A stretch of DNA of 64,000 bases, from contig NC_057848.1 in the NCBI RefSeq assembly GCF_910594005.1, forward strand, positions 133,000,155 to 133,064,154. Reading direction: 5' to 3'. Every line of letters begins with the position of its first letter. Within the stretch, counting starts at the first letter, position 1. The translations under genes were made by a program, and so were the position numbers. The stretch is from Cervus elaphus (lineage: Eukaryota > Chordata > Mammalia > Artiodactyla > Cervidae). Shown here piece by piece: positions 44,262 to 55,797 of the stretch. Below the pieces are notes generated by a model, which was given only the letters and a program-made list of their open reading frames with translations, was not told the origin of the DNA and did not search any database.

Positions 44262-44690
44262 GGTTTGTTTGTTATATTCATGTATACTCTATTTTTTTTT
44301 ATTAAACACTATTTTACTGCATTTAAGGTTTACAACAAAATTGCAAGAAGGGTACATAGATTTCCCACATACTCCTAGCTTCCGCATGCCTTGCCTCCCC
44401 CATTATCAGCATCATTCAAGAGAATAGGGCATTTTTTAAACAAAATAAGTCTACATTGACATATACCAATCCACCAAAGTCCACAGTTTATATTAATGTT
44501 CACCCTTGATGTTGTAAATTCTATGTACATGAACCATATCTTTTATCTTTAAGCTTTATGAATCATTCTGATGTAGATTTATCTTCTAAAGAGAATGGTG
44601 TCTATATGACAATATAATTGAAAAATGTCTTCTTTCCAGAAGTGCATTTACTATCATTGATGTAACAGACCTGACTAATTTTTCTCTCAT
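44262..44690 (-). mobile_element. Old L1 piece, possible 3' transduced flank
   Basis: TAAGTCTACATTGACATATA and CACCAAAGTCCACAGTTTAT resemble antisense old L1 sequence. It lies inside the 10-bp target duplication of the large antisense L1, 3' of that element's own 3' UTR. On the minus strand an AATAAA abuts an A-run (44291-44303). The last 30 bp after the A-run are unexplained. Confidence 0.5.
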
Positions 44691-44892
44691 TTAAATTAAT
44701 TACTTTATTTTAATTGGAGGCTAATTGCTTCACAATATTGTGATGGTTTTTGCCATATATTGACGTGAATCAGCCATGGGTGTACCTGTGTCTCCCATCC
44801 CGAAACTCGTTCCCATCTCCTTCTCCATCCCATCCCTCTTATGTCTATGTCTCTTTTTCTGTCTTGCATATAGGGTCGTTGTTACTATCTTT

Positions 44893-47800
44893 CTAAATTC
44901 CACATATATGTGTTAATATACTGTATTGGTGTTTCTCTTTCTGACTTACCTCAGTCTACATAATAGGCTCCAGTTTCATCCACTTCATTAGAAATGATTC
45001 AAATACATTCTTTTTAATAGCTGAATAATATTCAACTGTGTTTATGTACCACAACTTTCTTATCCATTCGTCTGCCAATGGAAATCTAGATGCTTCCATG
45101 TCCTAGCTATTGTAAACAGTGCTGTGATGAAAATTGGGGTACACGTGTTTCTTTCAACTCTGGTTTCCTTGGTGTGTATGCCCAGCAATGGGATTGCTGG
45201 GTCATATGGCAGATCTATTCTGAGTTTTTAAAGGAATCTCCACACTATTCTCCATATTGGATGCACTAGTTTGCATTCCCACCAACAGTGTGAGAGGGTT
45301 CCCTTTCGTCCACACCCTCTCCAGCATTTATTGTTTGTAGACTCTTTGATAACAGCCATTCTGACCAACATGAGATGGTACCACATTGTGGTTTTGATTT
45401 GCATTTCTCTGATAATGAGTGATGTTGAGCATCTTTTCAGGTGTTTGTTAGCCATCTGTATGTCTTCTTTGGAGAAATGTCTGTTTAGTTCTTTGGCCCC
45501 TTTTTTGGATCGGGTCATTTATTTTCCTGGTTTTAAGCTGAAAGAGCTATTTGTATATTTTTGAGATTAATTCTTTGTCCATTGCTTCATTTGCTATTAT
45601 TTTCTCCCATTCTGAAGGCTGTCTTTTCACCTTGCTTATAGTTTCCTTTGTTGTGCAAAAGCTTTTAAATTTTATTAGGTCCCATTTGTTTATTTTAGCT
45701 TTTATTTCCATTACTCTTGGAGGCAGGTCATAGAGGATCTTGCTGTGATTTATGTCAGTGAGTGTTTTGCCTATGTTTTCTTCTATGGGTTTTATAGTTT
45801 CTGGTCATACATTTAGATCTTTTATCCATTTTGAGTTTATTTTTGTGTATGGTGTTAGAAAGTGTTCTAATTTCATTCTTTTACAAGTGGTTGACCAGTT
45901 TTCCCAGCACCATTTGTTAAAGAGATTGTCTTTTCTCCACTGTATATTCTTGATTCCTTTGTCAAAGATAAGGTGTCCATAGGTGCATGGATTTATCTCT
46001 TGGCTTTCTATGTTGTTCCATTTATCTATATTTCTATCTTTGTGCCAGTACCGTACTATCTTGATGACTGTAGCTTTGCAATATACTCTGAAGTCAGGCA
46101 GGTTGATTCCTCCAGTTCCATTCTTCTTTCTCAAGATTCCTTTGGCTACTCGAGGTTTTTTGCATTTCCATACAAATTGCGAAATTATTCGTTCCAGTTC
46201 TGAGAAAAATGCTGTTGGTAACTTGATAGGGATTACATTGAATCTATAGATTGCTTTGTGTTGTATACTCATTTTCACTATATTGATTTTTCTGATCCAT
46301 GAACACGGTATATTTCTCTATCTATTTGTGTCATCTTTGGTTTCTTTCAGCATTGTTTTATAGTTTTCTATGTATAGGTCTTTTGTTTCTTTAGGTAGAT
46401 TTATTCCTTAGTATTTTATTCTTTTTGTCACAATGGTGAATGAGATTATTTCCTTAATTTCTCTTTCTGTTTTCTCATTGTTAGTGTATAGGAATGCAAG
46501 GGATTTCTGTGTGTTAATTTTATATGCTGAAACTTTACTATATTCATTGATTAGCTCTAGAAATTTTCTGGTGGCGTCTTTATGGTTTTTTATGTAGAGG
46601 ATCTTGTCATCTGCAAACAGTATGAGTTTTACTTCTTCTTCTCCAATCTTGATTCCTTTTATTTCTTTTTCTTCTCTGATTGCTGTGGCTAAAACTTCCA
46701 AAACTATGTTGACTAGTAGTGGTGAGAGTGGGCACCCTTGTCTTGTTCCTGACCCTAGGGGAAATGCTTTCAATCTTTTGCAGTTCAGGATAATGTTTGC
46801 TGTGGGTTTATCATATATGGCTTTTATTATGTTGAGGTATGTTCCTTCTATGCCTGCTTTCTGAAAGTTTTTTTATCATAAATGCATGTTGAATTTTGTC
46901 AAAGGCTTTCTCTGTATCTATTGAGATAATCATATAGTTTTAATCCTTTAATTTGTTAATGTGGTGTATCACATTGATTGATTTGCAAATACTGAAGAAC
47001 CCTTGCATTCCTGGGATAAAGCCCACTTAGTCATGATGTATGATTTTTTTAATATGTTGTTGGATTCTGTCTGCTATAATTTTGTTGAGGATTTTTGCAT
47101 CTATGTTCATCTATGTAGTTTTCTTTTTTCGTGGCATCTTTTTCTTGTCTTGGTATTAGGGTGATGGTGGCCTCACAGAATGAGTTTGGGAGTTTTCCTT
47201 TGTCTGCAATTTTCTGGAAGAGTTTGAATAAGATAGGTGGTAGCTCTTCTCTAAATTTTTGGTAGAATTCACCTGTGAAGACATATGGTCCTTGGATTTG
47301 TTTGTTGGAAGAGTTTTTATTACAGTTTCTATTTCCATGCTTGTGATGGTTTTACTAAGATTTTCTATTTCTTCCTGGTTCAGTTTTGAAATGTTATATG
47401 TTTCTAAGAATTCATCCATTTTTTCCAAGTTGTCCGTTTTATTGGCATATAATTGCTGATAGTAGTCTCTTGTGATCTTTCATATTTCTGTGGTGTCTGT
47501 TGTGATTTCTCCATTTTCATTTCTAATTTTGTTGATTTGATTCTGCTCTCTTTTTTTCTTTATGAGTCTGGCTAATGATCTATTTATTTTATTTATCTTC
47601 TCAAGAATCAGCTTTTCGTTTTGTTGATTCTTGCTATAGTCTCCTTTGTTTCTTTTGCACTTATTTCTGCCCTAATTTTTTATGATTTCTTTCCTTCTAC
47701 TAACCTGGAGGTTCTTCATTTCTTCTTTTTCTAGTTGCTTTAGGTGTCAAGTTAGGTTATTTATTTGATTTTTCTCTTGTTTCTTGAGGTAAGCTTGTAT

Positions 47801-48699
47801 TGCTATGAACCTTCCCCTTAGCACTACTTTTCTGAATCCTATATTTTTGGGTTGTCGTGCTTTCATTTTCATTTGTTTCTATGCATATTTTGATTTCCTT
47901 TTTTATTTCTTCCATAATTTGTTGGTTATTCAGAAGTGTGTTATTTAGCCTCCATATGTTTGTATTTTTAATAGTTTTTTTTCCTGTAGTTGACATCTAA
48001 TCTTACTGCATTGTGATCAGAAAAGATACTTTAAATGACTTGAATTTTTTTGAATTTACTAAGACTAGGTTTATGTCCCAGGATGTGATCTATCCTGGAG
48101 AATGTTCTGTGTGTACTTGAGAAAAAGGTGAAATTCACTGTTTTGGGGGTGAAATGTCCTGTATATAACAATTAGGTCTAACTGGTCCATTGTGTCATTT
48201 AAATCTTGTGTTTCCTTGCTAATTTTCTGTTTAGTTGACCTATCCATAGGTGTAAGTGGGGTATTGAAGTCTCCCACTGTTATTGTGTTATTGTTAATTT
48301 CCCCTTTCATACTTGTTAGCATTTGCCTTATCTATTGAGGTGCTCCTGTGTCAGGTGCATATATATGTATAATTGTTATATCTTCTTCTTGGGTTGATCC
48401 TTTGATCATTATGTAGTGTCCTTCTTTGTCTCTTTTCATGGTCTTTATTTCTAAGTTTATTTTATCTGGTATGAGTATTGCTATTCCTGCTTTCTTTTGG
48501 TCTCCATTTGCATGAAATATCTTTTTCCAGCCCTTCACTTTCAGTCTGTGTGTGTCCCTTGGTTTGAGGTGGGTCTCTTGTAGACAGCATATATAGAGGT
48601 CTTGTTTTTGTATCCATCTGCCAGTCTTTGTCTTTTCATTGGGTCATTCAACCTATTTACATTTAAGGTAATTATTGATAAGTACGATCCCATTGCCAT
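44893..48699 (-). pseudogene. L1 ORF2 remnant, antisense
   Basis: The start codon complement is at 48697-48699 and the terminal TAG complement at 44893-44895. Endonuclease sequence with MKGWKKIFHANG (about 48503-48538), reverse transcriptase with SGTRQGCPLSPLL (46710-46750) and FADD (46606-46617), and the C-terminal cysteine motif CWRGCGRKGTLSHCWWEC (about 45280-45340) are all readable. The frame is broken into at least eight pieces by stops and shifts, for example near 46400 and 47150. It is dead. Confidence 0.9.
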
Positions 48700-48806
48700 T
48701 TACTCTGTTGTTATGGGCTCAAGTTTACAAACCTTTTCTATGTTTCCTGTCTAGAGAAGATTGTTTAGCATTTGTTGAAGAGCTTGTTTGGTGGTGCTGA
48801 ATTCTC

Positions 48807-49955
48807 TCAGCTTTTGCTTGTCTGTAAAGCTTTTGATTTCTCCTTCATATTTGAATGAGATCCTTGCTGGATATAGTAATCTGGGTTGTAGGTTTTCTCT
48901 TTCGTCACTTTAAGTATGTCCTGCCATTCCCTTCTGGTCTGAAGAGTTTCTATGGAAAGATCAGCTGTTATCCTTGTGGGGATCCCCTTGTGTGTTTTTT
49001 GTTGCTTTTCCCTTGTTGCTTTTAATATTTGCTCTTTGTCTTTGGTGTTTTTTAGCTTAATTAATCGGAGAAGACAATGGCACCCCACTCCAGTACTCTT
49101 GCCTGGAAAATCCCACGGATGGAGGAGCCTGGTAAGCTGCAGTCCATGAGGTCGCTACGAGTCGGACACGACTGAGCGACTTCACTTTCACTTTTCACTT
49201 TCACACATTGGAGAAGGAAATGGCAACCCACTGCAGTGTTCTTGCCTGGAGAATCCCAGGGACGGGGGAGCCTGGTGGGCTGCCGTCTATGGGGTCTCAC
49301 AGAGCCAGACATGACTGAAGTGACTTAGCAGCAGCAGCAGCTTAACTAATATGTGTCTCTTGTGTTTTTTGCCTTGGGTTTAATCCTGTTTGGGACTCTC
49401 TGGGTTTCATGGACTCAGGTGGCTATTTCCTTCTCCATTTTAGGGAAGTTTTCAACTATCATCTCCTCAAGTGTTTTCTTATGCCCTTTCTTTTTGTCTT
49501 CATCTTCTGGGACTCCTATGATTCACATGTTGGGGCATTTAACATTGTCCCAGAGGTCTCTTAGGTTGTCCTCATTTCTTTTAATTCTTTTTTCTTTTTT
49601 CCTCTCTGCTTCATTTATTTCCACAATTCTATCTTCCACCTCACTTATCCTATCTTCTACCTCGGTTATTCTACTGTTGGTTCCCTCCAGAACGCTTTTG
49701 GTCTCAGTTATTGCATTATTCATTATTGATTTACTCTCTCTTTTTTTTCTTCTAGGTCTTTACTTGTTAAATATTTCTTGCATCTTGTCATAACTCCATT
49801 TTGTTTTCAAGATTTTGGATCATTTTTACTATCATTATTCTGAATTCTTTTTCAGGTAGACTCCCTATCTCTCCCCCCCCCCCCTTTTTTTTTTTTGTTT
49901 CATGGGCATTTATCATGTTCCTTTATCTGCTGAATATTTCTCTGCTTTTTTTCAT
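48807..49955 (-). pseudogene. L1 ORF1 remnant, antisense, split by Bov-A2
   Basis: The ATG complement lies at 49953-49955. The coiled coil shows a heptad-rich stretch (ITEVEDRISEVEDRIVEI, about 49625-49680). The RRM-like entry RNEDNLRDLWDNV follows (49535-49575). The C-terminal RNA-binding part lies at 48807-49060. A Bov-A2 SINE (49064-49340) interrupts it, and a poly-C/poly-T tract (49877-49899) disrupts the N-terminus. Confidence 0.85.
49064..49340 (+). mobile_element. Bov-A2 SINE (dimer) inside L1 ORF1
   Basis: Two Bov-A monomers: 49064-49200 (GAGAAGACAATGGCACCCCA ... TTCACTTTCACTTTTCACTT) and 49201-49340 (GGAGAAGGAAATGGCAACCC ... TTAGCAGCAGCAGC). AGCTTAATTAAT and AGCTTAACTAAT flank it as the target duplication. 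The short AGC microsatellite at the end is typical of the family. Confidence 0.95.
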
Positions 49956-50490
49956 TTTGTTTAGATTGCTGTGTTTGGGGTGCCCGTTCTGTAGGCTGGA
50001 ATTTTGTGGTTCCTCTTTATTGTGGAGCCTGCTCCCTGTGGATGGGGTTAGACTAGTGGCTTGTCAAGGTTTCCTGGTTAGGGGAGCTTGCATCTGTGTT
50101 CTGGTGGGTGGAGCTGGATCTCTTCTCTCTGAAGTGCAATGAAGTGTCCAGTAGTAAGTTTGGGGGTGTCTATGGGTTTGGCATGGTTTTGGGCAGCCTG
50201 TCTTTTAATGCTCAGGGCTGTGTTCCTGCTTTGCCAGAGAATTAGCATGGTATGTCTTGCTCTGGAACTTGTTGGCTCTTGGATGGAGCTTCGTTTCAGT
50301 GTAGGTATCGAGGCTTTTGGATGAGCTCTTGTCTATTAATATTCCCTGGAATCAGGAGTTCTCTGCTATTCTCAAGTTTTGGAGGTAAGACTCCTGCCCC
50401 TGGCTTTCAGTCTTATACTTACAGTAGCCTCAAGACTTCCCAATCCATACAGTGCAGATGATAAAACATCTAGGTTAATGGTGAAACAAT

Positions 50491-50930
50491 TCTCCACAGC
50501 AAGGGACACCCAAAGTGGTTCAGAGTTGCATAGAGAAGAGAAGAGGGAGAAAGGAGATAGAGGTGACCAGGAGGAGAAGAGAGAGAGTCAAAAGGGGAGA
50601 GAGCAATCTAGCCAGTATCAATTCCTTATGTGCTCTCCACAGTCTGGAACACCAAGAGCTATTCACAGAGTTACATAGAGAAGAGAAGAGGGAGGATGAA
50701 GATAGTGGTGACCAGGAGGAGAAGAGGGATTAGTCCAAAGGGGAGAGATCAATCTAGCCAGTAATCAGCTCCCTAAGTGTTTTCCACAGCCCAGAATACC
50801 CAGAGAGATTCACAGAGTTAAGTAGAGGAGAGAAGGGGAAGGGAGGGAGGAGATAGAGGTGACCTGGGGGAGAAAAGGGAGAGTCAAAAGGGGAGAGAGC
50901 AATCAAGCCAGTAATCACACCCCTAAGTGA
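50491..50930. repeat. Three tandem ~145-bp units in L1 5' UTR
   Basis: Landmarks repeat at about 145-147-bp steps: CAGAGTTGCATAG at 50521, CAGAGTTACATAG at 50666 and CAGAGTTAAGTAG at 50813. Each is followed by purine-rich AGAAGAG sequence and AAAGGGGAGAGAGCAATC or close variants. Each unit begins CTCCACAG or TTCCACAG. Confidence 0.9.
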
Positions 50931-51829
50931 AAATGGATACTGAAGGTTAGATTCTTAAAGGTACAAAATTGATAACAAATACCAAAAAGCAAAGATTAAA
51001 AATCTAGAGTAGAGGTTAGACTCTCAAAAATACAATATTAAAAATACAAAAGAAAATCAATCACAAAAATTATAAAAAATATATATATATATATATGAAA
51101 CTTGCTTTAAAAATAGGGTCTTTTTTGCAAGGTAATAGTAGGTTATAAAAATTGAAAATTAAAGGAGTAATAAAGAACTTAAAAAATTAAAAAGTGATAA
51201 TAGTAAAAATATATCTAGGAATTTTTCTGGAGCTATTGTGGGCAGTGTGGGGTCAGTTCAGTTTCAGATAGTTCCTTGTTCCAGTTTGTACTTGTTCTCA
51301 AGGTCTATAGGCCCCCTTCAATGCTTAGTCAATGTTAACTACAGGGTTTTAATCTGTTGCACCTGTCACTTCCAGAGCAGTTCCCTCTTCTGTTTTTATT
51401 TTGACTTCCTCTGTTTGCAAGTCTCTTCAGTGTCTAATTTCCAGCCTGACACAAAGGGGTGAAGGTGGTCACTTATTTAGGCTCACTTGTTCAGTTGTGT
51501 TGTGGGGAGGGAGGAACACTGCAAACACATATTGCTGGTGTCTGGGGGGAGTGCTCATAGTGTATGGACCATATTGGGTTTTCCCCAGCTCACATCGATG
51601 TGTGCTTTCCGGGTCTACACTGCTCAGCCTCCAGGGTGCTCTGCAGGACACTGTCCAAAGTGGGCCCTGCACTTGTGCACTTCCCAGGTCTAAGCTTCTC
51701 AGATTCAGATTCTCGAGTACTCTGCAAGGGCACAGACTCAGTTTGGCATGTGTTTTGTGCCCTTCCCAGGTCTGAGCAGCTCAGGTAACCAGGTGCTTGG
51801 TGAGTGCACTGTTCCAGGTGGGCTGTGTA

Positions 51830-52130
51830 ATTTTTTTTTAAGTTACAGTTTGAGGTTTATTAATATTAAGTTGAATTTATAGGTTAATTTAAAAATAATT
51901 GGCATTAGAATATTGAATCACCTTTCAATGTTGAAAAATATTTTTATATGTTGCCTGCATATTTTTTTTTCTTTTTTTTTCCATTTATTTTTATGAGTTG
52001 AAGGCTAATTACTTTACAATATTGTAGTGGTTTTTGCCATACATTGACATGAATCAGCCATGGATTTACATGTGTTCCCCATCCTGATCCCCCCTCCCGC
52101 CTCCCTCTCCATCCCATCCCTCAATTTTCA
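51830..52130 (-). mobile_element. Short L1 3' end with candidate 3' transduction
   Basis: Read on the minus strand: L1 3' UTR (52130-51982), A-tract (51981-51963), about 124 bp of other sequence with AATAAA (51861-51856), then a second A-tract (51838-51830). The 9-bp duplication GGCTGTGTA lies at 51821-51829 and 52131-52139. This is the layout of an L1 insertion that carried downstream flanking DNA. Confidence 0.8.
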
Positions 52131-52512
52131 GGCTGTGTATCTTAATTACCTCCCTGGTCCCAGCCGCTTGCTTTCCCGGGTGCACCATGAGAGCACCGTT
52201 TCAGGTGTGCCATGTGTCTCCTCTGGGGAGCTGATCTCAGGCTGTGACCCTCCTGGAAGATGTCAACTGTTGAAGATCCCAGGAAGATGTGGTTAGCAAC
52301 TGGAAGCTTGCTCACAGTTTGGTGGAGGATGCTGGTCTCCGGGGCTGAGATTGGAGCAGCCCTTTGCCTTCCAACTCTGGCTTCCTCCAGCAGAAGGGGG
52401 TCGGGTCAGGGGGAGGGACCTGCATGCAGCCGGCTAGCTCTCCTTTGGTATTTACTCAATCCTTTGTTCTGTGAGCGGGTCAGGCTGCGAGTTAGAGCCT
52501 TTCATGGCAAAG

Positions 52513-52516
<4 letters not shown>

Positions 52517-52550
<34 letters not shown>
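52517..52550. repeat. CT microsatellite
   Basis: About 17 CT units inside the L1 5' UTR. It explains the serine/leucine open frames seen there. Confidence 0.95.
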
Positions 52551-52554
<4 letters not shown>

Positions 52555-53103
52555 CCCTCTCTGGTGATCCCACAGTTTGGGTTGTTATCTCACACTAGCT
52601 CCATCAGATTGTCCTCAGGGCATTCAGGCCCGGTCCTTATCCTAAGGACCAATGATGCTGCCCACTCCTCCCTGTCCAGCTCCCCCTTGCTGGTGGCAGA
52701 TGCAAGCATCTGGGCTACTACTCCTCTGGCAATTGTGGTTAGGCACCTATTCTGTGGGTTTTTTTTTTTTCCTCCTAATGATATTGCCCTTTGAGATTCC
52801 AAAACTCCCTGCAGACCCACCTGTGAGAGGGTTTCCTACTGTGGGAACTTCTCCTCCTTCATGACTCTCTCCCCAGGATGGGTCTCCATCCCTAACTCTT
52901 TTGTCTCTCTTTTTGTCTTTTATATTTTGCCCTACCTCCTTTTGAGGAGAATGGGCTGCCTTTCTGGATGTCTGGTGTCCTCTACCAGCATTCAGAAGTT
53001 GTTTTGTAGAAGTCGCTCAACATTCAGATGATCTTTTGATGAATTTGTGGGGGAGAAAGTGATCTCCCCATCCTATTCCTCCACCATCTTGGGACTGCCC
53101 CCC

Positions 53104-53560
53104 TCAATAGCAGTTTTAATTGTGTTAGCAAAGATTGGAACTGGTCTATATATCCTTCAACAGTTGAATGGCTAAATAAACTATGGTATATGTATATAAT
53201 ATACATATGGAATACAATTCAGCAATAAAAAGGGATGAACTATTGATACCTACAACAATTTGGATGAATATTTGAAACTACACTGAGAGAAAAAGAGCCA
53301 ATCCCAAAGGGTTATATACTGTATGATTCCATTACTGTAACTTTTTTGAAATGACAAAATTTTAGAAAGGAAGATTAGATTAGTCATTGTCAGGGATTCA
53401 GGAAAGGGAAGGAGCTGGGGATGGTATGAGAAGAGAACACAATGTATCCTTGTGTTGATAGAACTGCTTGTTCTGGGTCTTAACTGTGGTGGTGGATACA
53501 CAAACCTATGCATTGAATAAAACTGCATAGAACCAAACACACACACACACACACACACAC
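53104..53560 (+). mobile_element. Ancient L1 3' end, right fragment
   Basis: AATAGCAGTTTTAATTGTGT, CAGCAATAAAAAGGGATGAA and ATACTGTATGATTCCATTAC follow the order of old L1 3' ends. It ends in a CA microsatellite (53537-53560). It joins 44150-44261 across the antisense L1. Confidence 0.85.
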
Positions 53561-53920
53561 GAGTTTACACTTTTTTATTCACACTCAAAATCATGGAAGC
53601 TTATCAAATTGTCCTTCTCCCAGAATGCAATAAAGCCAAGCTACAGAGTCCTGTACAAATTATAGCCCTAATGCCCTTGCACTGGGTTGACTCCTGCTGT
53701 CTTCCAGGACTCTTCTACAATTAGCCTGATGGAGTACAGTCCTTGTAGCTGAACAGGTTACTGCAGGCTACAAGGACCCTTGCCCAAATAGCCCTAGAAG
53801 TCACCAAGGAGCTCACTGCCAATAGACAAAAACAAGACTCATATGTAATTAGAATAAATCCTATAAAAGAAGTTGATCATCTTTCAGAGGATGTATACAA
53901 GAAGGATTAAGGGAATGAGC
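53561..53920. other. Unassigned sequence, no gene seen
   Basis: No recognised element. CTACAAGGAC and its inverse GTCCTTGTAG lie near 53740-53780. Confidence 0.4.
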
Positions 53921-53924
53921 TGCG

Positions 53925-54100
53925 GATTAATTCATACCTGGCATTTAGTACTAAATCTACCTAAAATTATCAGAAGCGCGGCTTTGTGCAAAGTAGACCT
54001 CAGTTTCCGCACAGGTAAAATGGGAAGGACAAGAGCATCTTTTTATCTCATGGAGCTGTTGAGAGGATTACATGAGATTTTCATGTAAAGTGGGTAATGC
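53925..54100 (+). mobile_element. MIR SINE (old)
   Basis: GACCTCAGTTTCCGCACAGG, TAAAATGGGAAGGACAAGAG and GCTGTTGAGAGGATTACATG are MIR core blocks in order. Confidence 0.7.
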
Positions 54101-54102
54101 AC

Positions 54103-54473
54103 TGTTCTGGACTAAATCGTGTCTCTGCTAAATGCATATGGTGAAGTGGAAACCCCCAGAGTAACTGAATTTGAAGATGGAACCTTTAAAGAAGCTATTA
54201 AGGTTAAATGCGGTCATAAGGGCAGGGCCCTAATCCAGTAAGACTGGTATCTTTATAAGAAGAGGGAGAGACACCAGGGATGAGCATGCACAGAGGAAAG
54301 ACCATGTGAGGACACAGTGAGAAGGCAAGTCAAGGAGAGAGGGTCCAGTAAACCAAACTGCTGGTACTTTGACCTTGGACATCCAGCCTCCCAAACTGCA
54401 AGAAATAAATTTCTATTCTTTAAGCCACACAGCCTATAGTATGTTGTTATGAAAATCCAAGCTGACTAATACA
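54103..54473 (+). mobile_element. MLT1/MST-type MaLR LTR, solo
   Basis: TGTTCTGGACTAAATCGTGT start. Internal blocks are TAAGGGCAGGGCCCTAATCC, CTTTATAAGAAGAGGGAGAG and GACCATGTGAGGACACAGTG. AATAAATTTCTATTCTTTAA and CTGACTAATACA mark the end. Near full length for this LTR group. Confidence 0.88.
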
Positions 54474-55425
54474 TATACCATCAGACACAGAGTTATGTGC
54501 TCAATAAATATGAGCTGTAATAGTGATGTTTCTTGTTATAATTAATGTAAGTAAATTTTCAGGTCCTGTGGCAAAAGATATGTTTCCTACATTTTTAAAG
54601 GCTCAAGAGGCTTCTGTTGGTAGATATGGGACTGTGATCAAAAGGAAAGAGTTCAAAAGGTGGAGAATAAGCAACATGAAGTGGGATGTGGGCTTTTCCA
54701 ACATGTGCTCCTGCAAAGAGGAGATGACCATATAGAGCAACAGCAGGAGCTCAGTGGAAAGACAGAAGGCTGGTGAAGCAGCCTCTAGCAGCAGGGAAGA
54801 GTCACGCAGGAAGGGCAGCACTGCAGCTGAGTTCTATGACCAGAGCCAGTTTAGGGCTTCCTATGGCATAGCCACGAGCAGAAGGAGGAAAAGGCCAACA
54901 TGAGTCAAAAATCCTAGAGAACACTGAAGATCAATACCTGGAAGATCATGTTTAAAGGTTAAGTCCAAATTGCTGGGGCAGGGGAAAAACATAAGAGACA
55001 GGGACAAGGGTCAACAGCAAGGAGAAATTGGAACACATTCCACAGAAAACTGTGGAGAACAGCACTGACACATTCGCTGTTTGCTTTTGTTTGTGACTTT
55101 GTGCTGCACAATGGGTATTACTAGTTGAAAATTACAAGGTTAGTGAGAGAGGTCCCAAATCCAGGTTTTATAAGAAGAAGAAACAACTAATATGCAAGGC
55201 ACTACAATAGACTTTGAAATGAGCAAAAGGAATCACAGAAAAGGCCAGAATTCAATAGGACCTACACACAAACTTACCTGAACAAAACTGACCCTAAAGG
55301 ATTGCTCATCACCTGGTCGCTAGTACAAACAATGTTAACATAAGAAAATAGGCTACCAGCCCCACCAACATTAACTGGGCATTCCACGGATGACCTTAGG
55401 CTTTTCTTCTATGAGATAAATGAGA
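54474..55425. other. Unassigned sequence, no gene seen
   Basis: Unique-looking sequence. Open frames of up to about 70 codons on both strands lack motifs. Confidence 0.4.
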
Positions 55426-55427
55426 GG

Positions 55428-55780
55428 TCAGAAAACTTTTTCTATAAGGACCAGCTAATAAATATTTTAAGCTTTGTGGGCTATATAATCTCTGTCACAA
55501 TAATTCAACACTTAGAGACCAAAAGCAACCACTGACTACATGTAAATGAAGGCACAAGGCTATGTACCGATAAAACTCATGTGTGGACACTGAAATTCGT
55601 ATAATTTGAATTATTTATTTAATTTGAATTTCGTATAATTTTTGTGTCCTGAAATATTATTCTTGTTTTGATTCTTTTCAACCACTTAAAAATATAAAAA
55701 CCATTTCTTAGTTTGTGGACCACAAGAAAGCATGCAGCAGGCCAGATTTGTCTTAGGGACTGTAGTTTGCTGATCTCAGA
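55428..55780 (+). mobile_element. hAT-Charlie-like non-autonomous element
   Basis: ACTTTTTCTATAAGGACCAG, TAAATATTTTAAGCTTTGTG and GGACTGTAGTTTGCTGATCT are the landmark blocks of an old DNA-transposon MER family. An imperfect inverted or duplicated AATTCGTATAATTTGAATTA segment lies at 55592-55640. I am unsure of the exact subfamily. Confidence 0.55.
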
Positions 55781-55797
55781 TGTACACAGCCCACCAG

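Larger units (their letters stand above)
44262..53103 (-). mobile_element. Full-length ruminant L1, antisense
   Basis: The L1 starts at 53103 (reverse of GGGGGCAGTCCCAAGATGGT) and runs leftward: 5' UTR (to 49956), ORF1 (49955-48807), ORF2 (48699-44893), and 3' UTR to about 44690. TCAGTAGCAG (44252-44261) and TCAATAGCAG (53104-53113) flank the whole block as a near-perfect 10-bp target duplication. The segment 44262-44690 therefore seems to belong to the inserted unit. Nested inside are a Bov-A2 and a short L1. Confidence 0.88.
49956..53103 (-). promoter_or_regulatory. L1 5' UTR, antisense
   Basis: About 3.1 kb. It holds a three-unit 145-bp tandem array (50491-50930), an AT run (51076-51095), a nested short L1 (51830-52130) and a CT microsatellite (52517-52550). 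As in other L1s it should contain the internal promoter near 53103. No evidence of activity. Confidence 0.65.

Noticed and set aside
49877..49899. C-run/T-run as a regulatory site
   Set aside because: It lies in decayed L1 ORF1/5' UTR antisense sequence. A homopolymer expansion is the simpler reading.
50379..50733. Arg/Glu-rich open frames that resemble a charged nuclear protein
   Set aside because: They are translations of the purine-rich tandem units of the L1 5' UTR.
50491..50930. CRISPR-like regular repeats
   Set aside because: Three 145-bp units without short identical repeats and unique spacers, in a mammalian L1. CRISPR does not apply.
52260..52794. Open frames with long Ser-Leu runs
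   Set aside because: Produced by the CT microsatellite at 52517-52550.
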